This document shows, piece by piece, positions 9,392 through 18,414 of a stretch of 37,741 nucleotides of DNA (positions are counted from its first letter, which is position 1; the number at the start of each line of letters is the position of its first letter). A program made the position numbers and the translations under genes. Origin of the DNA: Flavobacteriales bacterium (lineage in GTDB: Bacteria > Bacteroidota > Bacteroidia > Flavobacteriales_D > Sanyastnellaceae); assembly GCA_015665315.1 (NCBI GenBank), contig JADFAK010000107.1:1-37741 (forward strand), given 5' to 3'. Below the pieces are notes generated by a model. The model was not told the origin of the DNA and did no database searches. It worked only from the letters and a program-made list of their open reading frames with translations.

Positions 9392-10135
9392 ATGGCAGAA
9401 GGCAAGATCAAAACGATTCTTATTTCTCAACCGAGACCGGTTACTGAGAAGTCACCATATTTCGAATTGGCTGATAAGCACAATTTGAAAATAGATTTCC
9501 GCTCGTTTATTCACGTGGAACCTATCAATGCGCAAGAATTTCGACAAGATCGCATCAGTATTATGGAACATACTGCGGTAATCCTTACCTCGAAATATGC
9601 GGTGAATCATTTCTTCAGGATGTGTGAAGAAATGCGTGTGACTGTTCCTGACTCGATGAAATACTTTTGTATTTCGGAGAGTGTGGCGTTCTACTTACAA
9701 CACCATATCGTTTACCGAAAGCGCAAGATCTTTGTTGGAAAGGTTCGTTTTGCCGACTTGATCGAGATGATTAAGAAGCACAAACAGGAGAAATTTCTTC
9801 TTCCGTGTTCAAATTTGCTGAAGCCAACTATTCCTGAGTCTTTAGAGGCGGCCAAGATTAACTACACTAAAGCTGTCATGTACAAGACTGTGTGCAGTGA
9901 TCTATCTGACCTTGCGGAAGTAAAGTATGACATGTTGGTATTCTTCAGTCCGTCTGGAATTGAGTCGCTCCTGAAAAATTTCCCTGATTTTACGCAAGGA
10001 ACGACTAAAATTGCAGCCTTTGGTCCGACCACGATTTCGGCAGTTGAAGAAGCTGGATTTCGATGCGATGTGAATGCCCCTCATCCAAAGGCGCCATCCA
10101 TGTCAATGGCTATCGAGCAATATATCCTCGTTTAA
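9392..10135 (+). CDS. hemD: Uroporphyrinogen-III synthase-like protein (HemD family)
   Basis: The product has 247 residues from the ATG at 9392; an in-frame TTG at 9344 would add 16 poorly conserved residues. The start KIKTILISQPRPVTEKSPYFELA, the alternating beta-alpha pattern, YKTVCSDLSDL, and the block DMLVFFSPSGIESLL ... KIAAFGPTTISAVEEAGF fit the two-lobed HemD fold that closes hydroxymethylbilane to uroporphyrinogen III in haem synthesis. HemD sequences are poorly conserved and Bacteroidota carry paralogues near DUF4271, so a different role cannot be excluded. It follows the DUF4271 gene by 54 bases and precedes rnpA by 97. Confidence 0.78.
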   Translation: MAEGKIKTILISQPRPVTEKSPYFELADKHNLKIDFRSFIHVEPINAQEFRQDRISIMEHTAVILTSKYAVNHFFRMCEEMRVTVPDSMKYFCISESVAFYLQHHIVYRKRKIFVGKVRFADLIEMIKKHKQEKFLLPCSNLLKPTIPESLEAAKINYTKAVMYKTVCSDLSDLAEVKYDMLVFFSPSGIESLLKNFPDFTQGTTKIAAFGPTTISAVEEAGFRCDVNAPHPKAPSMSMAIEQYILV

Positions 10136-10232
10136 GTACTCTTTTGTAGTCATAAGTTTTTGACGAATTCGTTGTGCATTATTGTGCGACCTGTTTTCAA
10201 ATGCCATGTTATTTAGTCCGACCTTCGTCCTA

Positions 10233-10625
10233 ATGGAAGCACATTCACATTCTCGTGAAGAACGACTAAAGAGCAGGAAGCAGATAGAATTATTATTTGC
10301 CAGCGGCTCACCCATTAAAAAATTTCCGGTATTACTGATATGGAAAGAGAGTCGACATGAGAATGGAGTCGTATTGCAAACGGGATTCACTGTGAGCAAG
10401 CGAAACTTCAAGCATGCCGTTGACCGAAACCATATCAAACGACAAATGTTTGAGGTGTTTAGATGCAACAAGCACAAGCTAATCGAACAACTCTCATCAT
10501 TGGACAAACATGTGGACATCATGTGGGTTTACACGGGCCGAGAATTGCCTGATTTTGCTGAACTTAGTAGCAAAATAATATTCCTTTTAGAACGTTTCAG
10601 TAGTGAACATCCCTTTTCCGATTAA
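10233..10625 (+). CDS. rnpA: Ribonuclease P protein component
   Basis: Basic protein subunit of RNase P that helps the RNA subunit cut 5' leaders from pre-tRNA. From the ATG at 10233 it has 130 residues, normal for the family; the longer open frame (TTG at 10182) adds a non-conserved stretch. The N-terminal RLKSRKQIELLFASG, GFTVSKRNFKHAV and the signature RNHIKRQMFEVFR mark the family; the usual final RE of the RNxxKRxxRE motif is varied to FE. It is followed 9 bases later by the CtpA-type protease gene, an rnpA-S41 arrangement common in Flavobacteriia. Confidence 0.93.
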   Translation: MEAHSHSREERLKSRKQIELLFASGSPIKKFPVLLIWKESRHENGVVLQTGFTVSKRNFKHAVDRNHIKRQMFEVFRCNKHKLIEQLSSLDKHVDIMWVYTGRELPDFAELSSKIIFLLERFSSEHPFSD

Positions 10626-10634
10626 ACAAACTCT

Positions 10635-12311
10635 ATGAACAAGTTCAAGTCTCTTTTAAAGCGCGGTCGCCGATCAATTATCGTGGCATTGGGCGTTATC
10701 GTTTTATTCACCTCCTCAGCATTCGTTACCAGTTTCTTTGAGATCAGCAAGAACTTAGAGATTTTCACGACGCTTTATCGTGAGCTCAACATCTACTATG
10801 TGGATGAAACAGAGCCTGGTCAGCTCATGAAAACGGGTATTGACGCCATGCTTAAATCGCTGGACCCTTACACGGTGTATTATCCTGAATCGCGGATAGA
10901 AGACTATCGTTTCATGACGACAGGTCAGTATGGAGGAATTGGTTCTTTGATCCAGACTATTGACGGAAAAATCGTGATTTCGGAACCCTACGAAGGATTT
11001 GCTGCTGCCAAAGCCGGGTTGAAAGCGGGTGATATAATCTTAGAGATTGACGGCGAGAATATTGACGATAAATCTCAACAAGACATTAGCGATATTCTCA
11101 AAGGTCAGTCTGGAACTGAAGTCGAGTTGCTAATAGAAAGGCCTGGAGTTGATGCACCACAAACATTCAAATTCATACGAGAGGAAGTAAAAATTCCAGA
11201 CGTTCCCTATTATGGGATGCTGGATGAAAAAACTGGTTACATCAAGCTCACAGGATTCACAAAAACAGCGAGTAGTGAAGTGCGCAATGCGTACAAAGAA
11301 TTAGAGGGTAAGCAAGGAATGACGCAGTTGGTACTTGACTTGCGAGGAAACGGTGGAGGATTGCTGCGTGAAGCGGTCAATATTGTGAACTTTTTCGTAC
11401 CAAAAGGACAGGAAATTGTAAGTACAAAAGGCAAATTAGAAGAGTGGAACAAAACCCACATAGCCCTCAACCCACCGATGGCTCCAGATATTCCATTGAC
11501 AGTATTGATAGACGGAGGTTCGGCATCTGCATCTGAAATTGTTTCTGGTGCACTGCAAGACCTTGACCGTGCGGTAATTATTGGATCTGAGTCATTTGGA
11601 AAAGGATTGGTCCAGCAGACTAAGGACATTGCTTACAATACAAAGATGAAATTGACGGTGGCTAAATACTACATTCCTAGTGGAAGATGTATACAGCGAC
11701 TAGACTACTCACATCGCGGTCAGGATGGAGATGTTGACGCGGTGGCTGACTCTTTAATCCGGAAATTTGAAACGAAAGGTGGACGCGCAGTGTTCGACGG
11801 TCGTGGGGTTTATCCAGACTATGAAGTAGAGTTGGAAGAGGCGAGTAATATTCTGGCCGGCTTGGTAGCGAATCACGTGATATTTGACTTTGCAACAATG
11901 TTTGCTGCAGAGAACCAATCAATAGCTCCAGCGGCAGAATTCCGCTTGACCGATGAGCAGTATGCTGAATTTGTTGAGATGGCTTCCTCCACAGAATTCG
12001 AGTACCGCACTGGAACCGAACATATGTTCAAGGAATTAAAGAAAACTGCCGAGGCAGAGCACTATTTCGAAGGAGCCGAGTCTGAATTTGATGCATTATT
12101 CGAACGGATCAAGCCGACAAAATCAAGTGATTTGATCAAATTCAAGGACCAAGTCAAGGAATATTTGGAAAATGAAATTGTCGCGCGTTACTATTATCAG
12201 ACAGGGCGTATTCAGAACGGCTTAGCTATTGATCCATACATTATGGCGGTTAACGACGTTTTCGGAAACCACTACAAGTCTATTCTTTCAGGAGAATTTG
12301 CTGGCAATTGA
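10635..12311 (+). CDS. ctpA: C-terminal processing protease, peptidase family S41
   Basis: A periplasmic, membrane-anchored serine protease that trims C-termini of envelope proteins. The product has 558 residues. An uncleaved signal anchor (about 14-34) follows a basic N-terminus. A PDZ domain starts near GQYGGIGSLIQ (about 95-175) and contains KAGLKAGDIILEIDGENI. The S41 core follows, with LDLRGNGGGLL and the Ser-Lys dyad: Ser298 within GGSASASEIVSG and Lys323 in SFGKGLVQQ, 25 residues apart as in E. coli Prc. A C-terminal extension of about 140 residues (from about 420) is rich in charged residues and has no domain I can name. The stop overlaps the start of the next gene. Confidence 0.93.
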   Translation: MNKFKSLLKRGRRSIIVALGVIVLFTSSAFVTSFFEISKNLEIFTTLYRELNIYYVDETEPGQLMKTGIDAMLKSLDPYTVYYPESRIEDYRFMTTGQYGGIGSLIQTIDGKIVISEPYEGFAAAKAGLKAGDIILEIDGENIDDKSQQDISDILKGQSGTEVELLIERPGVDAPQTFKFIREEVKIPDVPYYGMLDEKTGYIKLTGFTKTASSEVRNAYKELEGKQGMTQLVLDLRGNGGGLLREAVNIVNFFVPKGQEIVSTKGKLEEWNKTHIALNPPMAPDIPLTVLIDGGSASASEIVSGALQDLDRAVIIGSESFGKGLVQQTKDIAYNTKMKLTVAKYYIPSGRCIQRLDYSHRGQDGDVDAVADSLIRKFETKGGRAVFDGRGVYPDYEVELEEASNILAGLVANHVIFDFATMFAAENQSIAPAAEFRLTDEQYAEFVEMASSTEFEYRTGTEHMFKELKKTAEAEHYFEGAESEFDALFERIKPTKSSDLIKFKDQVKEYLENEIVARYYYQTGRIQNGLAIDPYIMAVNDVFGNHYKSILSGEFAGN

Positions 12312-13888
12312 AACTGAGCTGGGCAGACTTCAAGCTTTACAATTACCTTATTGCGTTGAGCATTATGGTAATCTCATTGCCGATATTCAACGTAGGCATG
12401 AGTATTGGCGTGATTTGGATAGCAGCCATTTGGGTTGTCGATTTTGTTCATGACGTTGCATTCAAAAAGACACCTTGGGTTAAGTTCAAGGAATTTGCCT
12501 TAGATCGGCTAGCCCAAGTCTTCGTTGTATTCTTCTTGGCATTTGTTGTGGGGATGTTTTACACCGAAAATAGCGATTATGGCTGGCAAGATTTACGCAT
12601 CAAAGCTCCTCTTTTCGTTATCCCATTTGCCTTAAGTCTGCACCAACATTTGCCGAAGGCTTATTATCTCAACTTATTAAAGCTCTTCATTCTATCCGTT
12701 CTTTTTTCCGTGACTTGTGCGTTGATGGTCCGTTACCAGATCGTGGACATTCCGTATGACAATGTGCGTGAGGTGACCCTATTATTTATCACGCGGATCA
12801 GTCATATCAGATTGAGTCTAATGGTGGTTCTAGCTGGAATGATGGCTATCTGGATGGCACGTGAATACAGGAATTGGGCCTATTTGATCATCGTCGCTTA
12901 TTTTGGATTCTTTCTAATTTCAATTCAGTCGGGCACAGGAATCGTTATCTGGTTGGTTACATTGACCATTTTTATTCTCGCTTCGCGCAAATCAAAAAAC
13001 AAGCTTAGTCAACTAATCAAATTTGGCTTCATATTCATGGCTGCCGCGACGGTTGTTTATGTGGGATATTGTATCCATGATTACTACGATGTTGATGAAA
13101 ATGAGCGGATCAATCTCGAAGAATCAACCGAACTGGGGACTCCCTACATTCATGACCTGAATAACCCACAGATTGAAAATAAGCATTACGTATGGCTCTA
13201 CTATGCGGAAGAAGAGATGGTTTCTGCTTGGGATGCCAGAAGCAATATGGAACTAACAGGGCCTGATGGTCGCGGACAAAATTTAAAAAGTACATTGATC
13301 CGGTATTTGACTTCAAAGGGATTGAGAAAAGATAGTATAGGGGTGTTTTCACTTTCTGAAGAAGATTTAAAACGCATAGAGTCTGGCGTGCCCTCGGTAG
13401 TCGAAGGGAGTAGGTTCCCTCTCCGGGCGCGCGTAGAAAAGATCATCTTTGAAATAGAGAAATACAGATTGGGGTGGAATCCAGGGGGTAATTCTCTCAC
13501 ACAGCGTTTGGAATATTGGAAGACAGCAGCCTCGATCGCAAGAAATCATCCATGGATCGGCGTAGGAACGGGCGATGTACAGTCGGCCTTCGACGATGCT
13601 TATGAGTCGAGCGATAGTCAGCTCCGTGAAAAGTACCGCCTTCGCGCACACAACCAATACTTGACCTTGATGATAACGTTGGGGATTCCGTTTGCCTTGC
13701 TGTGTATAGGCATGCTCCTATTCTTCTTAGTCAGGTGCTTGCGTAGTGGCGAACTAATTTACACCTCTTTTATTGTCATTGCGGCACTTTCTTTCATCAC
13801 TGAAGACACATTAGAAACTCAGGCCGGAGTAACATTCATAGCGTTCTTCTTTGTTTTCTTGAACAAGGTCAAGATCGACCAAGATTGA
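12308..13888 (+). CDS. O-antigen ligase-like membrane protein (WaaL/Wzy type) with large periplasmic loop
   Basis: Probably joins O-antigen or another polysaccharide to lipid A-core, or polymerises it, on the periplasmic face. The product has 526 residues with about eight hydrophobic segments before residue 250, a large loop (about 253-450) and two or three more segments at the end. The loop contains IGVGTGDVQSAF and RAHNQYL; His448 in HNQYL is the likely catalytic residue of the family. The loop also carries a Bacteroidota-type insert around 305-385 with TLIRYLTSKGLRKDS. The start is TTG at 12308, overlapping the ctpA stop by 4 bases (TTGA), so the two are probably translationally coupled. 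The 3' end overlaps the convergent glycosyltransferase gene by 20 bases. Confidence 0.83.
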   Translation: MKLSWADFKLYNYLIALSIMVISLPIFNVGMSIGVIWIAAIWVVDFVHDVAFKKTPWVKFKEFALDRLAQVFVVFFLAFVVGMFYTENSDYGWQDLRIKAPLFVIPFALSLHQHLPKAYYLNLLKLFILSVLFSVTCALMVRYQIVDIPYDNVREVTLLFITRISHIRLSLMVVLAGMMAIWMAREYRNWAYLIIVAYFGFFLISIQSGTGIVIWLVTLTIFILASRKSKNKLSQLIKFGFIFMAAATVVYVGYCIHDYYDVDENERINLEESTELGTPYIHDLNNPQIENKHYVWLYYAEEEMVSAWDARSNMELTGPDGRGQNLKSTLIRYLTSKGLRKDSIGVFSLSEEDLKRIESGVPSVVEGSRFPLRARVEKIIFEIEKYRLGWNPGGNSLTQRLEYWKTAASIARNHPWIGVGTGDVQSAFDDAYESSDSQLREKYRLRAHNQYLTLMITLGIPFALLCIGMLLFFLVRCLRSGELIYTSFIVIAALSFITEDTLETQAGVTFIAFFFVFLNKVKIDQD

Positions 13889-14858
13889 GTTCTTGAAGCA
13901 CACTTTTGACAGAAATGTTTAGGTATTCCCCTGGTTGAGGATGATGGTCGGCTACTAGCGCAATGCTATTGGTTCCAAGCGGGGCCCATCGACCTGGATG
14001 CATAGGCTCTTGAGGTGTATACAGGCCAACGGCACGAATCCCCAACGCGGCGGCAATATGCAAAGGACCAGTACTCGCTGCGACTAAGCCGTCTGCCGAA
14101 TTTACAAAGGCGATAAGTTCTTGAAGTGACATTTGACCCATTAAATTCTTGACATTCGCCTGATTGAAAGGCAAGTCGTCGCGAACCAATTCAAATTCCT
14201 TTTGGGTGCCCGTAATCACCAACTCGACATCTTCCCGATCCAAGGATTCAATGAGATTGGAAAAATTCCGACTACCCCACTCGACTGCACTACCTTGAGA
14301 TTTTGGATGTAGAATTATTCTTTTTTTGCCTTCTAGTTTAGCGAATTTAACTGGCAATTCGGCAATCTGTGTAAAGCCTTGCATGGCTGGTAACTCCTCC
14401 AAGCTGGGTATTTGAAAAACCCCGAGAACCGAAAGTAGCTTGACATTCAGTTGGGCTTCGTGGAGATGTGACTTTTTACGAGAAAACCAGGTTTTTTTAT
14501 TGGCATACAGCAGAGAATGGAAGCGCTTTCCAGTGGCCACACGAATTTTTACCTTGGCGGCAGCGGCAGCCTTCATGACCTGTTTATCGGGAAAGGCAAA
14601 AATTATTGCATCCAATTTCATGGCCCTCAGCCAGTCCACTTGATTCTTGAAGGCCGTTTCTTTGACACTGTCCCAATCTTGAAATCTATCCACATGTTCG
14701 CAACAAGCAACAACTGGCGCTGTATATGCTTTGCCGATAAAGGTTATGTCGCACGACCACTTCTTTTTAATAATCCCAGCCATAGGCAAAGTGAGCATTA
14801 CATCCCCTATGCTGTCGGTGCGAACAATCGCTATTTTTTCAAAGTTCTTCACCAGCAT
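13869..14858 (-). CDS. Glycosyltransferase family 9 (heptosyltransferase-like)
   Basis: The product has 329 residues. The N-terminal IVRTDSIGDVMLTLPM is the GT9 nucleotide-sugar transferase signature, and the C-terminal half has SADGLVAASTGPLHIAAALG followed by AVGLYTPQEPMHPGRW, the sugar-nucleotide binding region. Proteins of this family add heptose or similar sugars to the LPS core on the cytoplasmic side of the inner membrane; the exact sugar cannot be read from sequence. Its ATG at 14858 lies 20 bases inside the end of the upstream GT2 gene, so the two form an operon. The O-antigen ligase gene converges on it, pointing to a shared job in LPS assembly. Confidence 0.88.
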   Translation of the reverse strand: MLVKNFEKIAIVRTDSIGDVMLTLPMAGIIKKKWSCDITFIGKAYTAPVVACCEHVDRFQDWDSVKETAFKNQVDWLRAMKLDAIIFAFPDKQVMKAAAAAKVKIRVATGKRFHSLLYANKKTWFSRKKSHLHEAQLNVKLLSVLGVFQIPSLEELPAMQGFTQIAELPVKFAKLEGKKRIILHPKSQGSAVEWGSRNFSNLIESLDREDVELVITGTQKEFELVRDDLPFNQANVKNLMGQMSLQELIAFVNSADGLVAASTGPLHIAAALGIRAVGLYTPQEPMHPGRWAPLGTNSIALVADHHPQPGEYLNISVKSVLQELNLGRS

Positions 14859-15609
14859 TCAGTTTGCGTAGGTTCGAATATTTTCGGAAAGTAGCGTAGG
14901 CAGAAAGCCTTGAAATCGTCCAGCCTGTGCGACCATCCAGAAAGCCCACTTTTAGCAAAAAGCTTTTCACAAATTGGGCAATTACCTTGATAACAACTAC
15001 CACAAATGAAACGTTCTTTCCTTGATTGTAAAGTTCAGTAGCGGCGATTTTGGAGAAGTATTCGATTTGGCGATAGTGATCGTCACGAGTATAATAGGAA
15101 TAATGCAATAGGTCGCCTTTCAAATGATTGACTTCCAATTGCGCTGGCACAATGACCTTATCATGTGGATTGACACCACCCCATTTGCACAATGTTTTAT
15201 CGAATAGACGCACTTTTGTATCGGGATACCAACCACAGTGTCTCACCCAGCTACCGCAGTAATTCGTGAGTCTGTTCATCTCACAAACAGCACCTTTTGG
15301 ATGTGACTTAAACTCAAGAATACTCGCTTTCAATTCAGGAGTGAGCGCCTCATCGGCATCGAGTGAGATAACCATGTTGTGAGTGGTTTGGCTCAGGGCA
15401 TAATTCTTTTGTTGGATATGCCCATTGAATTTATGCTCGACAAACCGCACTCCATAGCTTAGGCAAATTTCCTTTGTGCGATCAGTAGAAAACGAATCGA
15501 CCACAACAATTTCATCCGCAACATCTACAAGCGAGCTGAGACAGCGATCGATATTTCGTTCTTCGTTGAAACAAATTATCGCGGCGGATATGGAAATTGA
15601 CTGAGCCAT
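14839..15609 (-). CDS. Glycosyltransferase family 2, LPS core type (WaaE/KdtX-like)
   Basis: The product has 256 residues. The GT-A start ISAAIICFNEERNIDRCLSSL is followed by EIVVVDSFSTDRT and the metal-binding DADE motif in VISLDADEALTPEL. The second half has DTKVRLFDKTLCKWGG and VNPHDKV, then a hydrophobic helix near residues 205-225. This layout matches small lipopolysaccharide-core beta-glycosyltransferases of the WaaE/KdtX group; substrate not determined. It is the first gene of a leftward operon with the GT9 gene and is divergent from purD. Confidence 0.88.
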   Translation of the reverse strand: MAQSISISAAIICFNEERNIDRCLSSLVDVADEIVVVDSFSTDRTKEICLSYGVRFVEHKFNGHIQQKNYALSQTTHNMVISLDADEALTPELKASILEFKSHPKGAVCEMNRLTNYCGSWVRHCGWYPDTKVRLFDKTLCKWGGVNPHDKVIVPAQLEVNHLKGDLLHYSYYTRDDHYRQIEYFSKIAATELYNQGKNVSFVVVVIKVIAQFVKSFLLKVGFLDGRTGWTISRLSAYATFRKYSNLRKLNAGEEL

Positions 15610-15683
15610 AATCAGGCCGTGAAGATAGCGACAAATGTCGCGAAATTCCTTATCGAATCGGGCTTAGGTGTTGAAAACAATAT

Positions 15684-15714
15684 TTTGTTCAGGGGTTCAA
15701 TCTTCGTTCATTTG
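15684..15714 (+). promoter_or_regulatory. Promoter of purD (-33 TTTG, 19-base spacer, -7 TTCATTTG)
   Basis: TTTG at 15684-15687 and TTCATTTG at 15707-15714 are 19 bases apart. The -7 box differs from TAnnTTTG in one position. Predicted leader is about 22 bases. The box lies inside the upstream in-frame extension of purD and supports the ATG at 15740. Confidence 0.55.
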
Positions 15715-15739
15715 TTGGTTCAAATCACAGCCGAATATC

Positions 15740-17032
15740 ATGAACGTTTTGGTCTTAGGATCCGGTGGCAGAGAACACGCCATAAGCTGGAAATTAGCGC
15801 AGAGTTCGCAACTCAATAAATTGTACGTCGCCCCTGGCAATGCAGGAACAGGTGAGATAGCCGACAATGTCGATCTAGACATGATGGATTTCGATGCTGT
15901 GAAGCATTTCGTATTAGAAAACGCGATAGATATAGTAGTTGTCGGACCGGAAGCTCCTTTGGTGGAAGGAATTCAAGATTACTTCCTTGCAGATCCGTTG
16001 TTGTCGAAAACAACTCTTATCGGACCAGATAAAAAAGCCGCCAAACTAGAAGGTAGCAAGGAATTTGCCAAGCGATTTATGGATCGTCATAATATTCCGA
16101 CGGCCAAATATCAGAGTTTCAGTAAGTCTACTTTGTCGAAGGGTTACGTATTCCTTGAAAAGCTCAAGCCACCTTATGTGTTGAAGTGTGACGGGTTGGC
16201 TGCAGGTAAGGGGGTTTTGATAATTGAAGATCTTCAGGAGGCCAAAGACAAGCTTAAGTCAATCCTTCAAGGAAATGCATTCGGCAAAGCTGGTAGCAAG
16301 GTTGTAATCGAGGAGTTTTTGAAAGGAATTGAGGTGAGTATGTTCGTAATCACGGATGGCGAGTCGTACAAAATACTTCCAGAAGCCAAAGACTACAAGC
16401 GGATAGGCGAAGGTGATACCGGTCTGAATACTGGTGGCATGGGCGCCGTCTCTCCTGTTTCATTCGTGAATCCTGAATTCATGGAGAAAGTGAAGAACCA
16501 GGTGATCATCCCTACCATTAAAGGGATCAAGAAGGATGGATTAAATTACAATGGATTTATCTTCTTTGGATTAATCAAAGTAAGTGGTGACCCATATGTA
16601 ATTGAGTACAACTGCCGTTTGGGTGATCCAGAGGCCGAAGTAATAATCCCACGAATTAAGTCTGATCTACTCCACTATTTCGAAGGGATCGCATCGGGCA
16701 CCTTGTCAGAATGCGACGTCGAGATCGATGAACGAGCGGCAGCAACCGTGATGATGGTGTCTGGCGGTTATCCAGAAAAGTACGAAAGTGGAAAGGAGAT
16801 AACTGGCCTCGGTAAAGTGACTGGATCGGTTGTATTCCACTCGGGCACCAAGGAAAAAGATGGTAAAGTTGTTACGGCAGGCGGTAGAGTCTTGGCGGTC
16901 ACGACCTTGGCGAGTGACTTAGAGACAGCCTTAACAAAATCTTACGCGAACGCTGATTCTATTGGCTTCGATAAGAAGTATTTTAGAAGGGATATTGGAG
17001 CTGACGTAATGAAGCCTAAACAAAAGGCTTAG
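15740..17032 (+). CDS. purD: Phosphoribosylamine-glycine ligase (GAR synthetase)
   Basis: Second step of purine synthesis: ATP-dependent joining of glycine to 5-phosphoribosylamine. The product has 430 residues from the ATG at 15740, which gives the standard start MNVLVLGSGGREHAISWKL; 24 upstream codons in frame are not conserved. The ATP-grasp core shows VLKCDGLAAGKGVLI, TGGMGAVSP, and the metal-binding YNCRLGDPEAEVIIPR. The stop TAG interlocks with the stop of the convergent small membrane protein gene (4 bp shared). Confidence 0.97.
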   Translation: MNVLVLGSGGREHAISWKLAQSSQLNKLYVAPGNAGTGEIADNVDLDMMDFDAVKHFVLENAIDIVVVGPEAPLVEGIQDYFLADPLLSKTTLIGPDKKAAKLEGSKEFAKRFMDRHNIPTAKYQSFSKSTLSKGYVFLEKLKPPYVLKCDGLAAGKGVLIIEDLQEAKDKLKSILQGNAFGKAGSKVVIEEFLKGIEVSMFVITDGESYKILPEAKDYKRIGEGDTGLNTGGMGAVSPVSFVNPEFMEKVKNQVIIPTIKGIKKDGLNYNGFIFFGLIKVSGDPYVIEYNCRLGDPEAEVIIPRIKSDLLHYFEGIASGTLSECDVEIDERAAATVMMVSGGYPEKYESGKEITGLGKVTGSVVFHSGTKEKDGKVVTAGGRVLAVTTLASDLETALTKSYANADSIGFDKKYFRRDIGADVMKPKQKA

Positions 17033-17217
17033 GCGATTCCACCGTTTTGCTTGGCGTCGTTGTTGTAACGACCTTGCAATTTAAGCCAGTACACAAGGCC
17101 TATCATTCCTAGTACAATGCATCCCCAATTTACTAAATTTGGAAATCCACCTTCGAGGATTGCGAAGGTTGCTTCAGTAAGTTTCCCGATTGGGTTGATA
17201 ATATCTTGCAGATTCAT
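17029..17217 (-). CDS. Small single-span membrane protein, DUF6341-like
   Basis: A 62-residue protein beginning MNLQDIINPIGKLTEATF, with one membrane helix around residues 28-47 (GCIVLGMIGLVYWLKL) and a polar tail. The size, the N-terminal amphipathic segment, the YW-L motif after the helix and the position beside purD and a DUF6427-like gene resemble the small DUF6341 family of Flavobacteriia; I cannot confirm this without a profile search. Function unknown. The start is ATG at 17217: an upstream TTG at 17238 falls inside the -7 promoter box. Its stop overlaps purD by 4 bp. Confidence 0.65.
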   Translation of the reverse strand: MNLQDIINPIGKLTEATFAILEGGFPNLVNWGCIVLGMIGLVYWLKLQGRYNNDAKQNGGIA

Positions 17218-17235
17218 ATCGTCAAAATTTGGTGA

Positions 17236-17243
17236 CAAATGTA
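17236..17243 (-). promoter_or_regulatory. Promoter -7 box of the DUF6341-like gene
   Basis: Minus strand TACATTTG, an exact match to TAnnTTTG, 18 bases before the ATG. A T-rich stretch (ttttttacc) lies where the -33 element would be, but there is no exact TTTG. Confidence 0.55.
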
Positions 17244-17325
17244 ATCAATAAAATGTGGTAAAAAATGTTTTAGGTCATATCGATTTCACCTTGATTCAAA
17301 TTATAAAAACCACTACTAGGGTACG

Positions 17326-18306
17326 ATGCTGCAATTATTAAAGACAAATCAACCATTGGCACACATCCTCGTTCCAATAATTATTGGTCTTGGATTGCTG
17401 CCAATTCTAAACACAGATCTAACACCCTGGTCGGCCGGAACAATCGAACTTCCATTTATTGGATCGCTTGCTCCTTTGGCTATTTACTCGATAGAATTTG
17501 CCTTAGTATGGATAGGGTCTTTGTTGTCCAACAGACTCTTTAATAACGGGCATTACACCACACAAATAAGTAATTTTCCAGCATTCATATTTGCGTTATT
17601 GGCCGTTGTTGCGGTTTCCGGAAAACATGCAATACTGCCTCTTCTCGCAACAATTTTGGTGCTTCTCGGATTGCAGGCCATCACCAAAGTGTACAGACAA
17701 AACAACGCTTCATCCGAGTATTTTTCTGGGGCATTGTGGTTTGGAATCGCATCCATCGCCTGGAATAGCATGATCATCCTCTTGCCATTTTTAATTGTGT
17801 GCATCATTTTCACACGAGCAATGAATTGGAGGGAATACATAGTTGCATTGGTTGGTTATTTTCTACCCTATTTCTGGCTTTTATCCATGTGCTACTTATT
17901 GGAGGCCAATCAAATTCTTCAATCTACCATTTCGATTTCTCCTGATCAGTTTTCAAAAACCCTAAGCCTACCTTTCGAATGGCATACCTTGTTATTTGTA
18001 GGCACGATGGCCCTACTCATTTTACTCTCGCTTCGTTCGTTTTTATCCACCTACGGTCAGTCTACGAACCAATCGAAAAACACTAAAAACATCACCCTAA
18101 TCGCCTTGATCGCCTTCACATTTGTAGGATTAATTACTCCTGGTAATTGGATTTTAATCGCAGTCCTCCCTGTCATAAGCTTGATCATTCCTTTCTTTTT
18201 TGTGAAGAAGAAAATTGGAATAGGCACACGTATACTCTTTTATTTATTTCTTTTCTCCGCCTTCGGCAAATTGATCTGGCCGGTCGTAATGGATCTTGTA
18301 AGATAA
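17326..18306 (+). CDS. Polytopic membrane protein, DUF6427-like
   Basis: A 326-residue protein made almost wholly of hydrophobic segments, about ten in number, starting at an ATG. The block LWFGIASIAWNSMIILLPFLIVC ending in TRAMNWREYIVALVGYFLPYF (about 144-190) is the pattern I associate with DUF6427 proteins of Flavobacteriia, usually found near purD and a small DUF6341 gene, as here. No catalytic motif is visible and the function is not known. It is divergent from the small membrane protein gene across 108 bases. Alternative: an unrelated polysaccharide-linked membrane protein; the local context favours the DUF assignment. Confidence 0.7.
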   Translation: MLQLLKTNQPLAHILVPIIIGLGLLPILNTDLTPWSAGTIELPFIGSLAPLAIYSIEFALVWIGSLLSNRLFNNGHYTTQISNFPAFIFALLAVVAVSGKHAILPLLATILVLLGLQAITKVYRQNNASSEYFSGALWFGIASIAWNSMIILLPFLIVCIIFTRAMNWREYIVALVGYFLPYFWLLSMCYLLEANQILQSTISISPDQFSKTLSLPFEWHTLLFVGTMALLILLSLRSFLSTYGQSTNQSKNTKNITLIALIAFTFVGLITPGNWILIAVLPVISLIIPFFFVKKKIGIGTRILFYLFLFSAFGKLIWPVVMDLVR

Positions 18307-18414
18307 TTCCGAACATTGCTTTTTCTTGGCCCGTTGGCGAACATTTGTCAATGCCATGCGTAAAGTAGGGCAATCAGGATTTCATTCTGGTTCGATCACT
18401 TAAAACTCAATGGC

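Noticed and set aside
15628-15641. Dyad GCGACAAATGTCGC between the GT2 gene and purD, possible operator
   Set aside because: Only 6 bp arms with a 2-base centre; on the minus strand it contains GACATTTG, a one-mismatch -7 box for the GT2 gene, which explains part of it. No second copy was seen.
18307-18414. Possible promoter AACATTTG and small RNA upstream of the PKD/SprB-repeat gene
   Set aside because: The box has a mismatch, lies about 65 bases from the ATG and has no clear -33 partner; no terminator or structure supports an RNA.
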